Made by a program: the position numbers and the translations under genes
Shown: positions 25,124-34,230 of the stretch, in pieces
Layout of the letters: each line of letters opens with the position of its first letter
How positions within the stretch are numbered: position 1 is the stretch's first letter
Assembly: GCF_040214835.1 (NCBI RefSeq)
Contig: NZ_CP157874.1
Coordinates: forward strand, 2,484,001 to 2,548,000
Reading direction: 5' to 3'
Source: Pseudomonas asiatica
Lineage (GTDB): Bacteria; Pseudomonadota; Gammaproteobacteria; Pseudomonadales; Pseudomonadaceae
Length of the DNA: 64,000 nt
The notes under the pieces: generated by a model
Seen by the model: only the letters and a program-made list of their open reading frames with translations
Told to the model about the DNA's origin: nothing
Database searches by the model: none

Positions 25124-27082
25124 TTAGGGGGTGACGATATTGAAGCGCCCGTCCGGCTCGTCCAGCCCTGCCATGAAGCGCATGAACTTCATGCGCTCGC
25201 CACTGATGTCGATATCACCCACGGTCGCTTCCTTGAGAAAGCCGGTCTGCTTCAGGGCGATGCGGTCCAGAATAGCCTTGCTCATTTTCACCTCGACATC
25301 CGCCTGCCCGTGGCGGGTGTGGTCGCGGTGGGTGAGAACGCCGTTGCGTAGGGTCAGTGCATAGTCTTCGTTCAGGTCGGTGAAGTGCCAGTTGATGGTC
25401 AGGTCCTGCTCGGCGGCCTTGGCAGCATCCACGCGTACGCCCAGGTAATCGAAGAACAGCGTCGGGCTCAGGGCGCGTACCAGGTCGTCCGCGCTGCCGC
25501 CTTTGCTGGTGGTCGGCGCCACACCGTTGCGCAGCTCTTGCGCACCGGTCAGGTAGGCGTTGCGCCAGGTGGCGTTCTCGCTCTGGTAGCCCAGTTGCTC
25601 CAGGGCGTCGGCCTGCAGCTCGCGCGCTGCGCTGTTGTCGGGCTCGGCGAATACCAAGTGTCGGGTGAGCTCGGCAACCCAGCGGTAATCACCGCTGCCG
25701 TAGGCCTCAAGGGCCAGGGTCAGCACCCGCTCGGCACCGCCCAGGGCCTTGACGTAATGCGCACCGGCCTCGCTCGGCGGCAAGGGGTTGAGGGTTGCCG
25801 GGTTGCCGTCGTAAAAGCCCATGTAGCGCTGATACACCGCTCGTACGTTGTGGCTGAGCGAGCCATAGTAGTCGCGGCTGTACCATTTGCTGGCCAGCCG
25901 AGGCGGCAAGGTGGTCAGCTCAGCGGCGATCTCGGTGGGGCCAAGGCCACGGTTGATCAGGCGCAGGGTCTGGCTGTCGATGAAGGCGTACATGTCGCGC
26001 TGGTCAGCCAGGTAGTCGCGGATCGCCGCGCCGCCCCAGGTCGGCCAGTGGTGCTGGGCAAACACCACTTCGGCCTGCTCGCCATAGCGCAACAGCGACT
26101 GGTCGAGGTAGTGCGCCCACACCTTGGCATCGCGCACCTGGGCGCCGCGCAGGGTCAGCACGTTGTGCTGCACATGGGAGGCGTTCTCGGCCATGCACAG
26201 GGCCTTGAACTGGGGGAACCACAGGTTCATTTCAGCAGGCGCTTCGGTGCCAGGGGTGAGCTGGAATTCGATGTCGACACCGTCGATGCGCAGGGTCTCG
26301 AAGGGCTGTTCGATCAGCCGGGTCGGGGCAATCAGGCTAACCGTGGCATTGGTCGGCACACCCTTGCCCAGGCCGGCATCCACCTGGCCGCGTGGACCGC
26401 GTGGCAGTGGTGCGCCGTACATGTACTGCGCCCGGCGCTTCATTGCCGGCCCGGCCAGCACGTTTTCGCTGACGGCATGTTCGAAGAAGCCCTGCGGGGC
26501 GATGACCTGCACCTTGCCGGCCTTGACGTCCGCCTCGTCGATCACCCCACGCACGCCCCCGAAATGATCGACGTGCGGGTGGGTATAGATCACCGCCACC
26601 ACCGGTCGCTGCGGGCGATGGCGAAAGTACATGGCCAACCCGGCCCTGGCGGTTTCCACCGACAGCAGCGGGTCCATCACGATCAGACCGTGCTCGCCTT
26701 CGATCAGGGTCATGTTGGCCAGGTCCAGGCCGCGCACCTGGTAGATGCCTTCGCTGACCTTGAACAACCCGGCAAGGGTGTTGAGCTGGGCAATGCGCCA
26801 CAGGCTTGGGTTGACCGTGGCCGGTGCCTCGCCTTTCAGGAAGGCATAGCGCTGCAGGTCCCAGACGGTTTTACCGTCGGCATTGACCACCGGCTGGTCA
26901 ACAGCTTCGAGCAGCCCGCGGCGGGCATTGTCGAAGTCGCTGCGGTCGCCGAAGGGCAGGCGCTGCAACCATTGCTGATTGCTCTGGCGGGTGAGGTCGC
27001 TGGCGTCCTTGGCCGGCCCGTCGGCCAGCGCCGCGTAGGGCAGGGCCAGGGCCAGCAGGCAGGGCAGTGTGCGTAGGCGCAT
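25124..27082 (-). CDS. sdsA: SdsA-type alkyl sulfatase (metallo-beta-lactamase fold), exported
   Basis: 652 residues, the length of P. aeruginosa SdsA1. A signal peptide (1 to about 20, ending YAALADG) is followed by an all-known-features catalytic domain: the zinc motif THPHVDHFGG with H168, H170, D172 and H173, and downstream metal-binding segments such as AENASHVQHNV. A dimerisation domain and a C-terminal SCP2-like domain complete the family layout. SdsA1 hydrolyses primary alkyl sulfates such as SDS to the alcohol and sulfate. In this island the released alcohol could feed the iron alcohol dehydrogenase and acyl-CoA genes on either side. It is divergent from none; the LysR gene at 27184 is upstream on the same strand. 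Confidence 0.93.
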   Translation of the reverse strand: MRLRTLPCLLALALPYAALADGPAKDASDLTRQSNQQWLQRLPFGDRSDFDNARRGLLEAVDQPVVNADGKTVWDLQRYAFLKGEAPATVNPSLWRIAQLNTLAGLFKVSEGIYQVRGLDLANMTLIEGEHGLIVMDPLLSVETARAGLAMYFRHRPQRPVVAVIYTHPHVDHFGGVRGVIDEADVKAGKVQVIAPQGFFEHAVSENVLAGPAMKRRAQYMYGAPLPRGPRGQVDAGLGKGVPTNATVSLIAPTRLIEQPFETLRIDGVDIEFQLTPGTEAPAEMNLWFPQFKALCMAENASHVQHNVLTLRGAQVRDAKVWAHYLDQSLLRYGEQAEVVFAQHHWPTWGGAAIRDYLADQRDMYAFIDSQTLRLINRGLGPTEIAAELTTLPPRLASKWYSRDYYGSLSHNVRAVYQRYMGFYDGNPATLNPLPPSEAGAHYVKALGGAERVLTLALEAYGSGDYRWVAELTRHLVFAEPDNSAARELQADALEQLGYQSENATWRNAYLTGAQELRNGVAPTTSKGGSADDLVRALSPTLFFDYLGVRVDAAKAAEQDLTINWHFTDLNEDYALTLRNGVLTHRDHTRHGQADVEVKMSKAILDRIALKQTGFLKEATVGDIDISGERMKFMRFMAGLDEPDGRFNIVTP

Positions 27083-27183
27083 GGGGTAGTCCTTGTTGTT
27101 CTGAGGGCGAACACTCTAAGGACAGAGCTCGCCGGCAAACCAATACCACTCTTGCATGGCCACCCATGCCCAAGTGCTATGGC

Positions 27184-28119
27184 TCAGCCGGCACCAATGT
27201 CCATGATGCGCGCCACCAGCCAGGCCAGTGCCGGGTCGTGCTGGCGATGGGCAAGGTACACCAGCTCCAGCTGGAAGGGCTCCAGGGCGAACGGCAGCTC
27301 GAATACCTGAAGCGGCAGCAGCCGGGCGAAATAGCGGGCCAGGGCGGTGGGCAGCACCACGCACAAGTCGGAGCTTGCGGCCAGGTGTGCGGCCTGCAGG
27401 TAATTGGGCGTGGTGTAGACGATGCGCCGGGCCAGACGCTGTTCCCCCAGCCATTGGTCGACCATGCCACGTGTCTGCCCGCCGTGCACCCACAGGTGGC
27501 GCAGGGCGAGAAACGCTTGAAGGTCGAGGGTGCCATCCACTTCGGGGTGGCCCTGGCGCACCGCCACGTGCAGGGTTTCGCTGCGCCAGTGGCGCCGCTC
27601 GTAGCGCGCGGGCACCTCATCGAAGCGCCCCAGCACCAGGTCGAGCTCGCCGCGATCGAGGGCTTCGGCGGGCAGATTGGGCGTCAGGTGCAGCACATCC
27701 ACGCGCAAGTGCGGGGCCTGGGTTTGCAAGGTGGCCAGCAACTTTGGCATGCACAGCTGTTCGGCGAAGTCGGTGAGCGCGATACGCAGCTGGCGGTGGC
27801 TGAGCCGCGGGTCGAAGCTGTCGCCGGCGCCAAGGGTCTGTTCGATCTGCAGCAATGCCGCGCGAATCGGGCCTTCCAGGGCCAAGGCGCGCGGAGTGGG
27901 ACGCATGCGTCGGCCCACGCGCACCAGCAGCGGGTCGCCCAGCAGGTCGCGCAGACGCGCCAGCGCATTGCTCACCGTCGGCTGGGTCAGCGCCAGGCGT
28001 TCGGCGGCGCGCGACACATTCTGTTCACGCAGCAGCATGTCCAGGACGCGCAGCAGGTTGAGGTCGAAGTTGGTTATATTCATGCGAAAAATACATGGGA
28101 TGGAAAATGAGAATTTCAA
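27184..28119 (-). CDS. LysR family transcriptional regulator
   Basis: 311 residues. The N-terminal helix-turn-helix is NLLRVLDMLLREQNVSRAAERLALTQPTVSNALARL, a NodD/NahR-like arrangement, and the effector domain follows. It is divergent from the 3-hydroxyacyl-CoA dehydrogenase operon, separated by 64 bases, and most likely controls it. As I recall, P. putida KT2440 has the same order (PP_2046 regulator, PP_2047-2051 operon), where regulator mutations altered growth on 1,4-butanediol; I cannot check that match here. Confidence 0.92.
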   Translation of the reverse strand: MKFSFSIPCIFRMNITNFDLNLLRVLDMLLREQNVSRAAERLALTQPTVSNALARLRDLLGDPLLVRVGRRMRPTPRALALEGPIRAALLQIEQTLGAGDSFDPRLSHRQLRIALTDFAEQLCMPKLLATLQTQAPHLRVDVLHLTPNLPAEALDRGELDLVLGRFDEVPARYERRHWRSETLHVAVRQGHPEVDGTLDLQAFLALRHLWVHGGQTRGMVDQWLGEQRLARRIVYTTPNYLQAAHLAASSDLCVVLPTALARYFARLLPLQVFELPFALEPFQLELVYLAHRQHDPALAWLVARIMDIGAG

Positions 28120-28183
28120 AAATAGTAGGCGCCTGACTAGGGTGAGGGCAATGCCTTCACACCTTGAATCAGGAGCGTCACGC

Positions 28184-29422
28184 GTGATTATTTCCTACAA
28201 CGTTCAACAGGCGGCGGTGATCGGCGCCGGCACCATGGGCCGCGGCATCGTCATCAGCCTGGCCCGTGCGGGCCTTGCGGTGCTGTGGCTGGACAACGAC
28301 TCCAGCGCTACCGAAGCCGGCCTGGCGATGATCGCGCAAACCTGGGCACAGCAGGTGGCCAAGGGCCGTATCGATCAGGCCGAGGCTGACACCTGCCTGG
28401 CGCGGGTGCGCCAGGTAACGGCTTATGATGACCTCGCCGAAGCCGACCTGGTGATCGAAGCGGTGTACGAGAACCTGGCGCTCAAGCAGGCCATCTTCCG
28501 TACCCTGGACAGCACGCTCAAGGCCGACGCCATCCTTGCCAGCAACACCTCGGCACTGGACATCGACGCCATCGCGGCAGTCACCCGCCGGCCCGAACAG
28601 GTGCTCGGGCTGCACTTCTTCAGCCCGGCCCATGTGATGAGGCTATTGGAAGTGGTGCGCGGGGAGCGCACTTCGCCTGCGGTGCTCGAGGCTGCCCAGG
28701 CCCTTGGGCAGCGCATGGGCAAGGAAGTGGTGGTGGCCGGCAACTGTCCAGGCTTCATCGGCAACCGCATGCTCGCCAGCTATGTGGCCGAGGCGCGCAA
28801 GCTGCTGCTCGAAGGCGCCACGCCGCGGCAGGTGGATGAGACGTTGCAAAGGTTCGGCATGGCCATGGGCCCGTTTCGCATGTACGACGTGATCGGCATC
28901 GACCTGGAGTGGCGGGCCCGTCAGCTGGCTGGGAAAGGCATGGATGCGCCGTTGGCCCAGGTCGACAATAGCCTGTGTGCGCTGGGGCGCTTCGGGCAGA
29001 AGGCGGGCCAGGGTTACTACCGTTATGCCCCTGGCAGCCGTGATGCGGTGCACGACCCCGAAGTCGATGCACTGGTGCTCAAGGTCGCCCATGACCTGGG
29101 CGTGCGTCGGCGCCAGATCGACGACGAGGAAATCCGTGAGCGCTGCCTGCTGGCGCTGGTCAACGAAGGGGCAAAGATACTTGAGGAATCGGTGGCCAGC
29201 TGCAGCGCTGACATCGACCGTGTCTACCTGCATGGCTACGGCTTCCCGCACGAGGTTGGCGGGCCGATGCGCTGGGCTGACCAGCAGGGGCTGGGCTTGC
29301 TGCTGGCACGCCTGGAACGCTTGGAGGGACTGTTCGGCGAGCACTGGCGCCAGGCCGGATTGCTGAGGAGCCTGGTGGCTGAGGGTAAACAGTTGGCCGA
29401 CGTTCGCGAGGGCCGCGCATGA
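28184..29422 (+). CDS. 3-hydroxyacyl-CoA dehydrogenase
   Basis: 412 residues from GTG 28184, which has AGGAG eight bases upstream; the ATG at 28151 is in frame but has no such site. The NAD loop is VIGAGTMGRGI near residue 9, the catalytic histidine stands in GLHFFSPAHVMRLLEVV and the NRML segment CPGFIGNRML follows. Two C-terminal 3HCDH domains are present, so the protein is longer than the 283-residue butyryl type and looks like the dehydrogenase half of FadB-like enzymes without the hydratase. It oxidises 3-hydroxyacyl-CoA to 3-ketoacyl-CoA. The stop overlaps the next start (ATGA). Confidence 0.92.
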   Translation: MIISYNVQQAAVIGAGTMGRGIVISLARAGLAVLWLDNDSSATEAGLAMIAQTWAQQVAKGRIDQAEADTCLARVRQVTAYDDLAEADLVIEAVYENLALKQAIFRTLDSTLKADAILASNTSALDIDAIAAVTRRPEQVLGLHFFSPAHVMRLLEVVRGERTSPAVLEAAQALGQRMGKEVVVAGNCPGFIGNRMLASYVAEARKLLLEGATPRQVDETLQRFGMAMGPFRMYDVIGIDLEWRARQLAGKGMDAPLAQVDNSLCALGRFGQKAGQGYYRYAPGSRDAVHDPEVDALVLKVAHDLGVRRRQIDDEEIRERCLLALVNEGAKILEESVASCSADIDRVYLHGYGFPHEVGGPMRWADQQGLGLLLARLERLEGLFGEHWRQAGLLRSLVAEGKQLADVREGRA

Positions 29423-31206
29423 ACTACCGAGCCCCCCAGCGTGACATGCACTTCGTGCTGCATGAACTGTTCGATGTGACGGCGCACTGTGCCCGCCTGG
29501 GCAATGAGCTGGACCGCGAAACCATCGATGGCATTCTTGAGCAGGGTGCACGCTTTGCCAGCGAAGTGGTTGCGCCGCTCAACCGCCAGGGCGATGAGCA
29601 GGGCTGCCGCCTGGAGCAAGGCAACGTGCGCACTCCGGATGGCTTTCGCCAGGCTTACCGGCAGTATGTGGAGCAGGGCTGGGGTGGCATGACCGGCCCG
29701 CTGGAACATGACGGCCAGGGCCTGCCGCAAATGGTTTCGGCCTGCTTTCACGAAATGCTGATGGGCGCGTCGCTGTCGTTCCGGATCTATTCCGGGCTGA
29801 CCGAGGGCGCCGTGCTGGCCTTGCACCGGCATGGCAGCGCAGCGATCAAGCGCGATTACCTGGGCAAGCTGGTCAGCGGCGAATGGGCCGGCACCATGTG
29901 CCTGACCGAGCCGCAGGCCGGCACCGACCTGGCGCTGCTGCGTACCCGTGCCGAGCCGCAGGGCGATGGCAGCTACCGCATCAGCGGTAGCAAGATCTTC
30001 ATCAGCGGCGGCGATCAGGATCTCACCGACAACATCGTCCACCTGGTGCTGGCGCGGCTGCCGGATGCGCCGGTCGGTGTGCGTGGCATCAGCCTGTTCC
30101 TGGTGCCCAAGTTCGAATGCACAGAAAACGGAGGGCTGGGCCCGCGCAATGCGGTCGAATGCGGCGCGCTTGAGCACAAGATGGGCATCAAGGGCGCGGC
30201 GACCTGCGTGATGAATTTCGATGGCGCCCGTGGCTGGCTGGTGGGAGAGGCCAACCAGGGCCTGGCGTGCATGTTCACCATGATGAACGATGCGCGCTTC
30301 CAGGTCGGCCTGCAGGGGCTGGGCATCGCCGAGGCGGCCTTCCAGGGTGGCCTGGGCTATGCCCGCGAACGCTTGCAGTCGCGCAGTCTGGCAGGGCCGG
30401 TGGCGCCCGAGCGCAGTGCCGACCCGATCATCTGCCACCCTGACGTGCGGCGCATGCTGCTGACTCAGAAAACCCTCAGCGAAGGTTGCCGCATGCTGGC
30501 GGCCTTTGCCGCCCAAGCGCTGGACCTTGAGCACGGTGCTTTGCAGCCTGAAGTGCAGGCGGCCGCAGGGCGCCGGGCGGCGTTGCTGATCCCCATCGTC
30601 AAGGCCTTCCTCACCGATGTCGGCCAGGAGACTGCCAGCCTGGGCGTGCAGCTGTACGGCGGGCATGGCTACATCCGCGAATGGGGCATGGAGCAACTGA
30701 TGCGCGACAGCCGCATCACCCAGCTGTACGAGGGCACCAACGGCATTCAGGCGTTGGACCTGATTCGCCGCAAGCTGCTTGGCGATGGTGGCGAGCAGTT
30801 GCGCCTGCTGATCGATGAGTTGCTTGAAGGGGCACGCAACTGCCGCGCAGACGCGCTGGCCGGGATGGCCCAGGCGGTTGCCCAGCGCCTGCAGGAATGG
30901 CGCAACCTGAGCGCCGAGGTGCTCGACGCCTGCCGCTGCGACCCGCAGGAAATCGGCGCGGTGTCGGTGGATTTTCTCGCCTATTCGGGCTACGTGCTGC
31001 TGGCCGCACTGTGGCTTCGGGCGGCCGAAACCGCCAGCGCGGCATTGACCGCCGGCAGCCAGGACAGCGCCTTCTACCAGGCCAAGTTGCAGGCTGCAGC
31101 CTTTTACTGGCGGCGGGTGTTGCCGCGCGCGAGTGCCCACTGCGAGGCCTTGCGCGGCGGCGCACAGTGCCTGATGAGCCTGGATGATTCGCACTTCGCC
31201 TTTTGA
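29419..31206 (+). CDS. Acyl-CoA dehydrogenase, large (FadE5/DmdC-like) type
   Basis: 595 residues, the length of the large acyl-CoA dehydrogenases that carry an extra C-terminal domain. Visible are the FAD segment MCLTEPQAGTDLALL (about 157-171) and GGHGYIREWGMEQLMRDSRITQLYEGTNGIQ, where the catalytic glutamate in YEGT is intact, unlike the enzyme at 19441. Members oxidise short to long acyl-CoAs or 3-methylmercaptopropionyl-CoA. Overlap with the gene before (ATGA) and position in a beta-oxidation operon point to an acyl-CoA from an alcohol or diol. Confidence 0.9.
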   Translation: MNYRAPQRDMHFVLHELFDVTAHCARLGNELDRETIDGILEQGARFASEVVAPLNRQGDEQGCRLEQGNVRTPDGFRQAYRQYVEQGWGGMTGPLEHDGQGLPQMVSACFHEMLMGASLSFRIYSGLTEGAVLALHRHGSAAIKRDYLGKLVSGEWAGTMCLTEPQAGTDLALLRTRAEPQGDGSYRISGSKIFISGGDQDLTDNIVHLVLARLPDAPVGVRGISLFLVPKFECTENGGLGPRNAVECGALEHKMGIKGAATCVMNFDGARGWLVGEANQGLACMFTMMNDARFQVGLQGLGIAEAAFQGGLGYARERLQSRSLAGPVAPERSADPIICHPDVRRMLLTQKTLSEGCRMLAAFAAQALDLEHGALQPEVQAAAGRRAALLIPIVKAFLTDVGQETASLGVQLYGGHGYIREWGMEQLMRDSRITQLYEGTNGIQALDLIRRKLLGDGGEQLRLLIDELLEGARNCRADALAGMAQAVAQRLQEWRNLSAEVLDACRCDPQEIGAVSVDFLAYSGYVLLAALWLRAAETASAALTAGSQDSAFYQAKLQAAAFYWRRVLPRASAHCEALRGGAQCLMSLDDSHFAF

Positions 31207-31249
31207 CCTGGCCCTGCTGTTCACCCACAAGAACAAGAGGAACATGAGT

Positions 31250-32413
31250 ATGCAGCCTTTCAGTTTTGCCACCACCCCCCACCTGCTTTGCGAACCCGGC
31301 GCGGCCGGGCGCCTGGCGCAGCTGTGCCAGCAACGCGGCGTGCGCCGCGTGCTGATCGTGACCGACCCGGGTATCGTCAGTCTGGGTATGCTCGATGACT
31401 TGCTCCCAGGGTTCACCCAGGCCCACTTGAGCGTGGCGATCTTCAGCGAGGTCAGCGCCGACCCCAGCCATGCCTGCGTGCTGTCGGCCGCCGCTCGGGC
31501 GCGGCATATCGGCGCCGAGCTGATCGTCGGCTTCGGTGGCGGCAGCTCCATGGATGTCGCCAAGCTGGTGGCGCTGCTGGCGCACCCGGCCTGTGACCAG
31601 ACCCTGGAGGCGGTGTACGGCATCGACCGGGCCAAAGGCCAGCGCCTGCCGTTGATCCAGGTGCCGACCACCGCTGGGACGGGGTCAGAGGTCACTCCCG
31701 TCGCCGTGATCACCACTGGCGAGGCGGCCAAGATGGCGGTGATTTCACCCCTGTTGCTGCCCGACCTGGCCTTGCTCGACGCAGAGCGCACTCTGGGCCT
31801 GCCCCCGGCGATCACCGCCGCCACGGGGATCGATGCCATGGTCCATGCCATTGAGGCCACCACCAGCCAGTTCAAGTGCAACCCGCTGTCCAGCCTGTTG
31901 GCCCGTGAGGCGCTGGCGCTGCTGGCCGGCAACCTCGACCAGGCGGTGCACAACGGTGGCAACCTGATGGCGCGCCAGGCCATGCTGCTGGGCGCCTGTC
32001 TGGCCGGGCAGGCGTTTGCCAATGCGCCGGTCGCGGCGGTGCATGCGCTGGCCTACCCATTGGGGGCGCGTTACCACGTGCCGCACGGGCTGGCCAATGC
32101 GCTGGTGCTGCCCCACGTGATGCGCTTCAACCGTCGCGAAGCGTTCGCCGACTATGCCGCGCTGGCCCCGGCCCTGCTGGGCGATCGGCTGGTGCCTGGC
32201 GACCCCCATGAGCTCTGTAACCAGTTCATCGATGAGCTGGAGCAGCTGGCGCCACGCTGCGGCCTGCCCAGCCGGCTGCGAGATGTCGGGGTACCGCGGC
32301 ACAGCCTGCCATTGCTGGCCGAGGATGCCCTGCAACAGCAACGGTTGCTGGTCAACAACCCGCGCAAGGTCACCCTTGACGACGCATTGGCCCTCTATCA
32401 GGCGGCGTTTTGA
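31250..32413 (+). CDS. Iron-containing alcohol dehydrogenase
   Basis: 387 residues from ATG 31250, nine bases after AAGAGG; an ATG at 31244 would also be possible but only three bases from that site. Type III alcohol dehydrogenase motifs are present: the NAD loop GFGGGSSMDVAK (about 95-106), GIDAMVHAIEA and the metal-binding AVHALAYPLGARYHVPHGLANALVLPHV. The enzyme interconverts an alcohol and its aldehyde. It sits between an acyl-CoA dehydrogenase and a thioesterase, so it may act on a primary alcohol or hydroxyacid of the island substrate. Confidence 0.9.
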   Translation: MQPFSFATTPHLLCEPGAAGRLAQLCQQRGVRRVLIVTDPGIVSLGMLDDLLPGFTQAHLSVAIFSEVSADPSHACVLSAAARARHIGAELIVGFGGGSSMDVAKLVALLAHPACDQTLEAVYGIDRAKGQRLPLIQVPTTAGTGSEVTPVAVITTGEAAKMAVISPLLLPDLALLDAERTLGLPPAITAATGIDAMVHAIEATTSQFKCNPLSSLLAREALALLAGNLDQAVHNGGNLMARQAMLLGACLAGQAFANAPVAAVHALAYPLGARYHVPHGLANALVLPHVMRFNRREAFADYAALAPALLGDRLVPGDPHELCNQFIDELEQLAPRCGLPSRLRDVGVPRHSLPLLAEDALQQQRLLVNNPRKVTLDDALALYQAAF

Positions 32414-32415
32414 AC

Positions 32416-32850
32416 ATGGCCAGGGAACGCCCGCTGCGCGGCGCCTACCGCCACTTTCAGCCGATCACCACGCGCTGGCATGACAACGACCTGTACGGGC
32501 ATGTGAACAACGTCGTTTATTACGGGTTTTTCGACAGTGCCGTGAATACCTGGTTGATCGAGCAGGCCGGCCTCGATATTCACAACGACCCGGTGGTGGC
32601 CTACGTGGCCGGGTCTGCCTGCGACTATTTCGCCGCCGTCGCCTTCCCGCAACGCATCGAGGTGGGCATTGCCGTCGAACGTTTGGGCAACAGTTCGGTG
32701 CACTACGCCCTGGCCGTGTTCGTCGAGGGCGAACCCGAGGCCTGCGCCGCCGGCCGTTTCACCCATGTGTTCGTCGATCGCCGCAACAACCGCCCGGCCA
32801 GTATTCCCGCCCAATTGCGCAGTGCCTACGAAAGCCTGCTGCCGGTGTAA
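32416..32850 (+). CDS. Acyl-CoA thioesterase, 4-hydroxybenzoyl-CoA thioesterase (YbgC) type
   Basis: 144 residues from ATG 32416; an in-frame TTG at 32410 is less likely. The hot-dog fold signature is TRWHDNDLYGHVNNVVYYGFFDSA, where the aspartate of DxxxHVNN is the usual catalytic residue. It hydrolyses acyl-CoA to acid and CoA and may relieve CoA trapping in the pathway. It begins next to the alcohol dehydrogenase stop and ends 21 bases before the thiolase start. Confidence 0.9.
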   Translation: MARERPLRGAYRHFQPITTRWHDNDLYGHVNNVVYYGFFDSAVNTWLIEQAGLDIHNDPVVAYVAGSACDYFAAVAFPQRIEVGIAVERLGNSSVHYALAVFVEGEPEACAAGRFTHVFVDRRNNRPASIPAQLRSAYESLLPV

Positions 32851-32871
32851 TTGCCCAAGGAGAGCCGTTTC

Positions 32872-34056
32872 ATGCAAGACGCAGTCATCGTATCCACCGC
32901 GCGCACGCCCATCGCCAAGGCTTGGCGCGGCGCGTTCAACGACCTCACCACCCCCAGCATGAGCGCTATTGCCATCCGCGCCGCCGTCGAGCGCGCCGGC
33001 GTGGAGCCGGGCGAAGTCGAGGACCTGGTGCTGGGCACCGCCATGCAAAGCGGGACCGCCGCCATCAACCCGGCGCGCTTGTCGGCCCTGGCGGCCGGCT
33101 TGCCGCAGTCGGTGGCCGGGCAGACCATCGACCGCCAATGCGCTTCAGGGCTGATGGCAATTGCCATCGGCGCTCAGCAGATCCGCGGCGAGGGCATGCA
33201 CGTGGTGGTCGGAGCCGGGCAGGAGCAGATCAGCCTGGTGCAGCAGGCACACATGCAGGCCGCCAATGCTGCCCAGGACGACACGGTGCGGCGCCTGTGC
33301 GAGCACGCCTATATGCCAATGCTGCACACAGCCGAGCACGTCGCCAAACGCTATGGTATCGCCCGTCACGCCCAGGACCGTTACGCCTTGCTGTCGCAGC
33401 AGCGAACAGCGGCAGCGCAGGAGGCCGGGCTGTTCGCAGATGAAATCGTGGCAGTCACGGCGCAGCGCAAGGTCGTCGACAAGGCCACTGGCGTCCAGTC
33501 CCACGAGCGCGTGCACCTGAGCCAGGACGAAGGTAACCGCCCGCACACCCGACTGGCGGACCTCGAGGCACTGCAACCGGTGATCGAGGGCGGCTGCGTG
33601 ACGGCTGGCAATGCCAGCCAGTTGTCCGATGGTGCCAGCGCCTGTGTGCTGATGAGCGGTGCCCGGGCGGCACGCGCAGGCTGCCAGCCGCTGGGACTGT
33701 ACCGGGGCATGGCGGTGGTCGGCCTGGCGCCGGAAGAAATGGGCATTGGCCCGGTGCTGGCGATACCGCGCCTGTTGGCGCGCCACGCGTTGCGGGTCGA
33801 GGACATCGGCTTGTGGGAGATCAACGAGGCATTCGCCTGCCAGGTGCTCTACTGCGCAGAACACCTGGGCATCGACCCGGCTCGGCTCAACGTCAACGGT
33901 GGCGCCATCGCTATCGGCCACCCCTATGGCATGAGCGGTGCGCGCATGGTCGGGCATGCCTTGCTCGAAGGCCGCCGGCGCAAGGTTCGCTACGTGGTGG
34001 TGAGCATGTGCGTGGGCGGGGGCATGGGCGCGGCTGGCTTGTTCGAAGTGCTCTGA
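32872..34056 (+). CDS. Thiolase (acetyl-CoA C-acyltransferase)
   Basis: 394 residues from ATG 32872; AAGGAG stands about 11 bases upstream and a TTG at 32851 is inside that site. All catalytic parts are present: the nucleophile Cys90 in RQCASGLMA, the segment NEAFACQ, the histidine in GHPYGMSGARM and the second cysteine in CVGGGMGAAG. The enzyme cleaves 3-ketoacyl-CoA to acetyl-CoA and a shorter acyl-CoA or works in reverse. It ends the operon begun at 28184. No enoyl-CoA hydratase is in the operon, so this step must come from elsewhere. Confidence 0.93.
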   Translation: MQDAVIVSTARTPIAKAWRGAFNDLTTPSMSAIAIRAAVERAGVEPGEVEDLVLGTAMQSGTAAINPARLSALAAGLPQSVAGQTIDRQCASGLMAIAIGAQQIRGEGMHVVVGAGQEQISLVQQAHMQAANAAQDDTVRRLCEHAYMPMLHTAEHVAKRYGIARHAQDRYALLSQQRTAAAQEAGLFADEIVAVTAQRKVVDKATGVQSHERVHLSQDEGNRPHTRLADLEALQPVIEGGCVTAGNASQLSDGASACVLMSGARAARAGCQPLGLYRGMAVVGLAPEEMGIGPVLAIPRLLARHALRVEDIGLWEINEAFACQVLYCAEHLGIDPARLNVNGGAIAIGHPYGMSGARMVGHALLEGRRRKVRYVVVSMCVGGGMGAAGLFEVL

Positions 34057-34086
34057 AGCACTGCCATCGAGCCATAACGAACCGGC

Positions 34087-34116
34087 ATGGCATTGATCCG
34101 AAGACGCTATTTGTGA
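34087..34116 (+). promoter_or_regulatory. Shared spaced motif upstream of the DUF1302 operon (copy 3)
   Basis: The blocks ATGGC, ATCCGAA and TATTTGTG occur here with the same spacing as at 22958-22987 (24 of 30 bases equal). The motif lies 31 bases after the thiolase stop and 115 bases before the DUF1302 start, so this operon probably has its own regulated promoter. Confidence 0.65.
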
Positions 34117-34230
34117 GCGTAATCAAACCTCCCTGATACTGCTCGTCACCGACACCGCCGGCCTGGGCGGCCGGCGCGTCCGCGCTGAACCCATCATTTC
34201 CCTCTCTAATAAAACAACAAGAGGTTAAGA

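Noticed and set aside
25385..27076. 563-codon open frame on the plus strand
   Set aside because: It is antisense to the alkyl sulfatase gene, whose zinc motif and signal peptide are convincing. The shadow protein is low in hydrophobic order and has no motif.
29236..32022. Very long open frame (928 codons) on the minus strand
   Set aside because: It is antisense to the acyl-CoA dehydrogenase and alcohol dehydrogenase genes, which have clear motifs; long shadow frames are expected in GC-rich DNA and the translation matches nothing I recognise.
34157..34175. Hairpin GCCGGCC-TGGGC-GGCCGGC as a terminator of the thiolase operon
   Set aside because: No T-run follows and it lies downstream of the shared motif in the likely leader of the DUF1302 gene, so it may be a leader structure and not a terminator.
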